64,000 nt of DNA from Fistularia commersonii (taxonomy: Eukaryota > Chordata > Actinopteri > Syngnathiformes > Fistulariidae): the NCBI GenBank assembly GCA_037954325.1, contig JBBMNZ010000049.1, forward strand, positions 248,001 through 312,000, written 5' to 3'. Under the pieces are notes generated by a model. The model was not told the DNA's origin. It saw nothing but the letters and a program-made list of their open reading frames with translations, and searched no databases. The position numbers and the translations under genes were made by a program. The first letter of the stretch is position 1; each line of letters opens with the position of its first letter. Shown piece by piece: positions 60,074 to 64,000 of the stretch.

Positions 60074-63000
60074 GAGTTGAAGCGTTTTTGAGTTGGAGTG
60101 GAAATTACTAATGAATTACAATATGCTGGTTTTTTGCTGTTGATATGTGTTGTTTATTACATGATTCTGCACTATATATGTCAAATTCAGTGTAATCCAG
60201 CTATAAATTCAAAAGATATAGCCATAAGATCAAAAAGTGCTTATGTCACTGAGTTGAAGCGTTTTTGAGTTGGAGTGGAAATAACTAATGGCTTTATCAA
60301 GCTGGTTTTTGCCGGTGGAATATGTTATTTAGAACATGATTCTGCACAATTAATATCAAATTCAGTGTAATCCAGCTACAAGTTCAAAAGATATAGCCAT
60401 CCGTTCAAAAAGTGCTTTTCTCACCGAGTTGAAGCGTTTTTGATTAGGAGTGGATATATCTAATGGATTTCATCAAGCTGGTTTTTACCGTTGAAATGTG
60501 TTGTTTAGAACAAGAGTTTTACAATTTATGTCAAATTCAGTGTAATCCAGGTACATTTTCAAAAGATATAGCCATTCGTTTAAAAAGTGCTTATCTCACC
60601 GAGTTGAAACGTTTTTGAGTAGGAGTGGAAATAACTAATGAATTTCATTAATCTGGTTTCTGCTGTTGAAACATGTTGTTTAGGACATGATTCTGCACAA
60701 AATATGTCAAATTCAGTGTAATTCAGCGACAAGATCAAAAGATGTAGCCATTCGTTCAAAAAGTGATTACCTAATTGGGTTGAAGCGTTTTTGATTAAGA
60801 GTGGAAATAACTAATGAATTTCAACGAGATGGTTTCTGCTGTTCAAATACGTTGTTCAGTACATGATTCTGTACAATATATGTCAAATTCAGTGTAATCC
60901 AGCTACAAGTTCAAAAGATATAGCCATTCGTTCAAAAAGTGCTTCCCTCACCGTGTTGAAGAGTTTTTGATTAGGAGTGGAAATAACTAATGAATTTCAT
61001 CAAGTTGGTTTCTACTGTTGAAATATGTTATTTAGGACATGATTCTGCACAATATATGTCAAATTCATTGTAATCCCATCACAGGTTCAAAAGATATAGC
61101 CATTCGTTCAAAAAGTGCTTATCTCACCGAGTTAACGGGTTTTTGATTAAGAGAGGAAATAACTATTGAATTTCATCAAGCCTTATTCTGCTGTTGATAG
61201 ATGTTGTATAGGACATGATTCTGCACAATATATGTCAAATATAGTGTAATCCAGCGACAAGATCAAAAGATATAGCCATTCGTTCAAAAATTGCTTATCT
61301 CACCGAGTTGAAGCGTTTTTGAGTTGGAGTGGAAATTACTAATGAATTACAATATGCTGGTTTTTGCTGTTGATATGTGTTGTGAAGAACATGATTCTGC
61401 ACAATATATGTCAAATTCAGTGTAATCCAGCTACAAGTTCAAAAGATGTAGCCATTCGTTCAAAAAGCCTAGATCTCACCGACTTGAAGCGTATTTGATT
61501 CGGAGTGGAAATAACTAATGAATTTAATCAAGCTGGTTTCTGCTGTTGAAATATGTTGTTTTGGACATGATTCTACACAAAATATGTCAAATTCAGTGTA
61601 ATCCAGCGTCAATATCAAAAGATATAGCCTTAAGGTCAAAAAGTGCTTATCTCACTGATTTGAAGCATTTTTGATTTTGAGTGGAAATGTCGAATGAATT
61701 TCATCAAGCTGGTTTCTGATGTTTAAATATGTTGTTTAGGACATGAATCTGCACAATATATGTCAAATTCAGTGTAATCCAGCTACAAGTTCAAAAGATA
61801 TAGCCATAAGGTCAAAAATTTCTTATCTTATCGAGTTAAATCGTTTTTGAGTTGGACTGGAAATAACTCATTAATTTCATCAAGCTGGTTTCTGCTGGAT
61901 ATATGTTGTTTAGAACATGATTCTGCACAATATATGTCAAATTCACTGTAATCCCATCACAGGTTCAAAAGATAAAGCCATTCGTTCAAAAAGTGTTTAT
62001 CTTATCGGGTTGAAGCGTTTTTGAGTTGGAGTGGAAATAACTAATAAATTTATTCATGCTGGTTTCTGCTGTTGATATATGTTGTTTAGGACATGATTCT
62101 GCACAATATATGACAAATTCAGTGTAATCCCGCGACAAGATCAAAATTTATAGCCATTCATGCAAAAAGTGCTGATCTCACGGAGTTGAAGCGTTTTTGT
62201 TTAAGAGAGGAAATAACTAATGAATTTCACCAAGCCTGTTTCTGCTGTTGATAGATTTTGTAAAGGACATGATTCTGCACAATATATGTCAAATTCAGTG
62301 TAATCCAGCGACAAGATCAAAAGATATAGCCATTTGTTCAAAAACTGCTTATCTCACCGAGTTGAAGCGTTTTTGAGTTGGAGTGGAAATTACTAATGAA
62401 TTACAATATGCTGTTTTTTTGCTGTTGATATGTGTTGTTTAGAACATGATTCTGCACTATATATGTCAAATTCAGTGTAATCCAGCTATAAATTCAAAAG
62501 ATATAGCCATAAGATCAAAAAGTGCTTATCTCTCTGAGTTTAAGCGTTTTTGATTAGGAGTGGAAATAACAAAAGAATTTCATCAAGCTGGTTTCTGCTG
62601 TTGAAATATGTTGTTTAGGACATTATTCTACACAAAATATGTCAAATTGAGTGCAATCCAGCGTCAAGATCAAAAGATATAGCCTTAAGTTCAAAAAGTG
62701 CTTATCTTACCGAGTTAAATCATTTTTGAGTTTGATTGGAAATAACTAATGACTTTCATCAAGCTGGTTTCTGCTGTTGAAATATGTTGTATCGGACATG
62801 ATTCTGCACAAAATATGTCAAATTCAGGGTACTCCAGTTACAGGTTCAAAAGATATAGCCATTCGTTCAAAAAGTGCTTATCTCACTGAGTTGAGGCGTT
62901 TTTGATTAGGAGTGGAAATAACTCATTAATTTCATCAAGTTGGTTTCTACTGTTGAAATATGTTTTTTAGGACATGATTCTGCACAATATATGTCAAATT

Positions 63001-63418
63001 CAGTGTAATCCAGCTACAAGTTCAAAAGATATAGCCATATGGTTAAAAAGTGCTTATTTTACCGAGGTTAAATCTTTTTTTGGAGTTGGAGTGGAAATAA
63101 CTAATAAATTTCATCATGCTGGTTTCTGCTGTTGATATATGTTGTTTAGGAAATGATTCTGCACAATATATGTCAAATTCAGTGTAATCCCATCACCGGT
63201 TCATAACATGTAGCCATTCGTTCAAAAAGTGCTTATCACACCTTGTTGAAGCGTTTTTGATTAAGAGAGGAAATAACTATTGAAATTCACCAAGCCTGTT
63301 TCTGCTGGTGATAGATGTTGTATAGAACATGATTCTGTCCAATATATGTCAAATTCAGTGTAATCCAGCGACAAGATCAAAAGATATAGCCATTCGTGCA
63401 AAAACTGCTAATCTCACA
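60074..63418 (+). repeat. Nineteen-monomer higher-order repeat, unit 1 (3,345 bp)
   Basis: GAGTTGAAGCG with the following sequence is at 60,074 and 63,419, an offset of 3,345 bp or 19 monomers. The unit is composite. About 660 bp, including three degenerate monomers (TGGCTTTATCAAGC with GCCGGTGGAATATG; ATATATCTAATGG; AACAAGAGTTTTACAATTTATG), is followed by the 2.7-kb block shared with 52.2-54.95 kb. The left limit is set by CACCGAG here against CACAGAG at the start of unit 2. Confidence 0.88.
60270..60655 (+). repeat. Degenerate monomers within the 19-mer
   Basis: Consecutive monomers here depart from consensus in the conserved core. One has GCCGGTGGAATATGTTATTTAGAAC and CAATTAATATC. The next has TACCGTTGAAATGTG, AACAAGAGTTTTACAATTTATGTC and a GGTACATTTTC variable part. 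The GACAT half of the core dyad is lost in the second (AACAAGAG). They are copied unchanged at 63,615-64,000. Confidence 0.75.
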
Positions 63419-64000
63419 GAGTTGAAGCGTTTTTGAGTTGGAGTGGAAATTACTAATGAATTACAATATGCTGGTTTTTTGCTGTTGATATGTGTTGTTT
63501 ATTACATGATTCTGCACTATATATGTCAAATTCAGTGTAATCCAGCTATAAATTCAAAAGATATAGCCATAAGATCAAAAAGTGCTTATGTCACTGAGTT
63601 GAAGCGTTTTTGAGTTGGAGTGGAAATAACTAATGGCTTTATCAAGCTGGTTTTTGCCGGTGGAATATGTTATTTAGAACATGATTCTGCACAATTAATA
63701 TCAAATTCAGTGTAATCCAGCTACAAGTTCAAAAGATATAGCCATCCGTTCAAAAAGTGCTTTTCTCACCGAGTTGAAGCGTTTTTGATTAGGAGTGGAT
63801 ATATCTAATGGATTTCATCAAGCTGGTTTTTACCGTTGAAATGTGTTGTTTAGAACAAGAGTTTTACAATTTATGTCAAATTCAGTGTAATCCAGGTACA
63901 TTTTCAAAAGATATAGCCATTCGTTTAAAAAGTGCTTATCTCACCGAGTTGAAACGTTTTTGAGTAGGAGTGGAAATAACTAATGAATTTCATTAATCTG
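63419..64000 (+). repeat. Nineteen-monomer higher-order repeat, unit 2 (cut by the window end)
   Basis: These 582 bases match 60,074-60,655 with no difference that I could find on direct reading, including the degenerate AACAAGAGTTTTACAATTTATG monomer. The window ends inside the unit. Such identity is far higher than between neighbouring monomers, so the duplication is recent, or the two copies were homogenised or collapsed/expanded in assembly. Confidence 0.88.

Larger units (their letters stand above)
1..64000 (+). repeat. Satellite DNA array, ~176-bp monomer, whole window
   Basis: The same ~176-bp sentence recurs without interruption. Its landmark GGACATGATTCTGCAC-like core is met at about 235, 411, 762, 937 and 1288, spaced by 175-176 bp or multiples. 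My by-eye consensus, started at GTTCAAAAGA, is 176 bp with 62 G/C. All monomers read in the same direction and I saw no inverted block. Monomers differ most in the ~12 bp after GTGTAATCC and in the segments CCATTCGTTC/CCATAAGGTC and GAGTTGAAGCG/GTTAAATCG. They differ least in the core from AGGACATGATT to CAGTGTAATC. No gene, mobile element or unique spacer is present. Family and species are not recognised. A centromeric or pericentromeric origin is inferred from monomer length (close to one nucleosome repeat), purity and higher-order structure. Confidence 0.98.
29065..64000 (+). repeat. B-type satellite block 2
   Basis: About 198 B-flavoured and mixed monomers run to the end of the window. 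Local higher-order units of 2, 4, 5, 9, 16, 18 and 19 monomers are described separately. From 45.5 to 52.2 kb I see only short shared runs: 46,910-47,340 with 13,998-14,430 (offset 32,912, 187 monomers), 48,975-49,265 with the CCCAACAG/TTGGATAGG pair at 9.9, 11.1 and 29.1 kb, and 51,658-51,850 with the ACCGGTTCA monomer of the 9-mer. No gene, RNA or mobile element was found. Confidence 0.88.

Noticed and set aside
1..64000. CRISPR array (regular direct repeats)
   Set aside because: The repeat is the whole 176-bp period with no short repeat separated by unique spacers, and no cas gene is present.
1..64000. Transposable element, LTR or inverted segment within the array
   Set aside because: Reading all lines I found only forward-oriented monomers, no target-site duplication, no TG...CA-bounded insert and no reverse-complement run. 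Short undetected inversions below a few tens of bases cannot be excluded.
1..64000. Identification as human or primate alpha satellite, Arabidopsis-type 178-bp or maize CentC repeat
   Set aside because: The monomer text does not resemble those consensus sequences as I know them, despite similar length. Species is left open.

Overview
The window is one uninterrupted head-to-tail tandem array of a satellite repeat about 176 bp long. That gives roughly 360 monomers, all in the same (+) orientation, from the first base to the last. A consensus I assembled by eye is exactly 176 bp and about 35% G+C. I see no gene, RNA gene, transposon, CRISPR array or unique sequence. The few open reading frames of 61-94 codons are satellite read through by chance. 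This is typical of eukaryotic centromeric or pericentromeric heterochromatin assembled from long reads. A flowering plant is a plausible source, because many plant centromeric satellites are 150-180 bp, but I do not recognise the family and cannot exclude an animal. The array is not bacterial, viral or organellar in character.

Layout: two flavours of the same monomer alternate in blocks. A-type (1 to about 9,300 and about 16,804 to 29,065) has TTGAAATATG in the middle of the monomer, GATTAGGAGTGG or GATTCGGAGTGG, and often CCCTTCACAAG, CCATTACAGG or CACATCACAG in its variable part. B-type (about 9,300-16,803 and about 29,065-64,000) mixes A-like monomers with ones carrying TTGATATATG or TTGATAGATG, GAGTTGGAGTGG, CCATAAGGTC and GTTAAATC. 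A TTGATAT/TTGATAG monomer is not seen in the first A block. The block junctions keep monomer phase, as expected from unequal exchange between aligned repeats.

Higher-order structure is patchy rather than one fixed unit. Clear local tandem units include a 3-mer across the B-to-A junction (528 bp, 16.6-17.65 kb), a 7-mer offset (1,232 bp, 9.6-11.7 kb), a 16-mer offset (2,814 bp, 30.4-35 kb), 4-mers (about 700 bp, 34.3-35.7 and 43.7-45.1 kb), a 5-mer (882 bp, 36.8-38.5 kb), a 9-mer (1,584 bp, about 54.6-58.1 kb) and a 19-mer (3,345 bp, 60.07 kb to the end). The second copy of the 19-mer is identical to the first over the 582 bases visible. Superimposed are dispersed segmental copies of 0.5-2.7 kb at offsets of about 8.5, 18, 20, 22.5, 25, 28.7 and 32.9 kb, nearly all whole multiples of 176 bp. 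One clear phase break, a loss of about half a monomer, sits at 58,672/58,673.

Nothing here encodes a pathway. If the array has a function it is as chromatin substrate, for example for centromeric nucleosomes. That role is inferred from the repeat class and cannot be shown from sequence alone.
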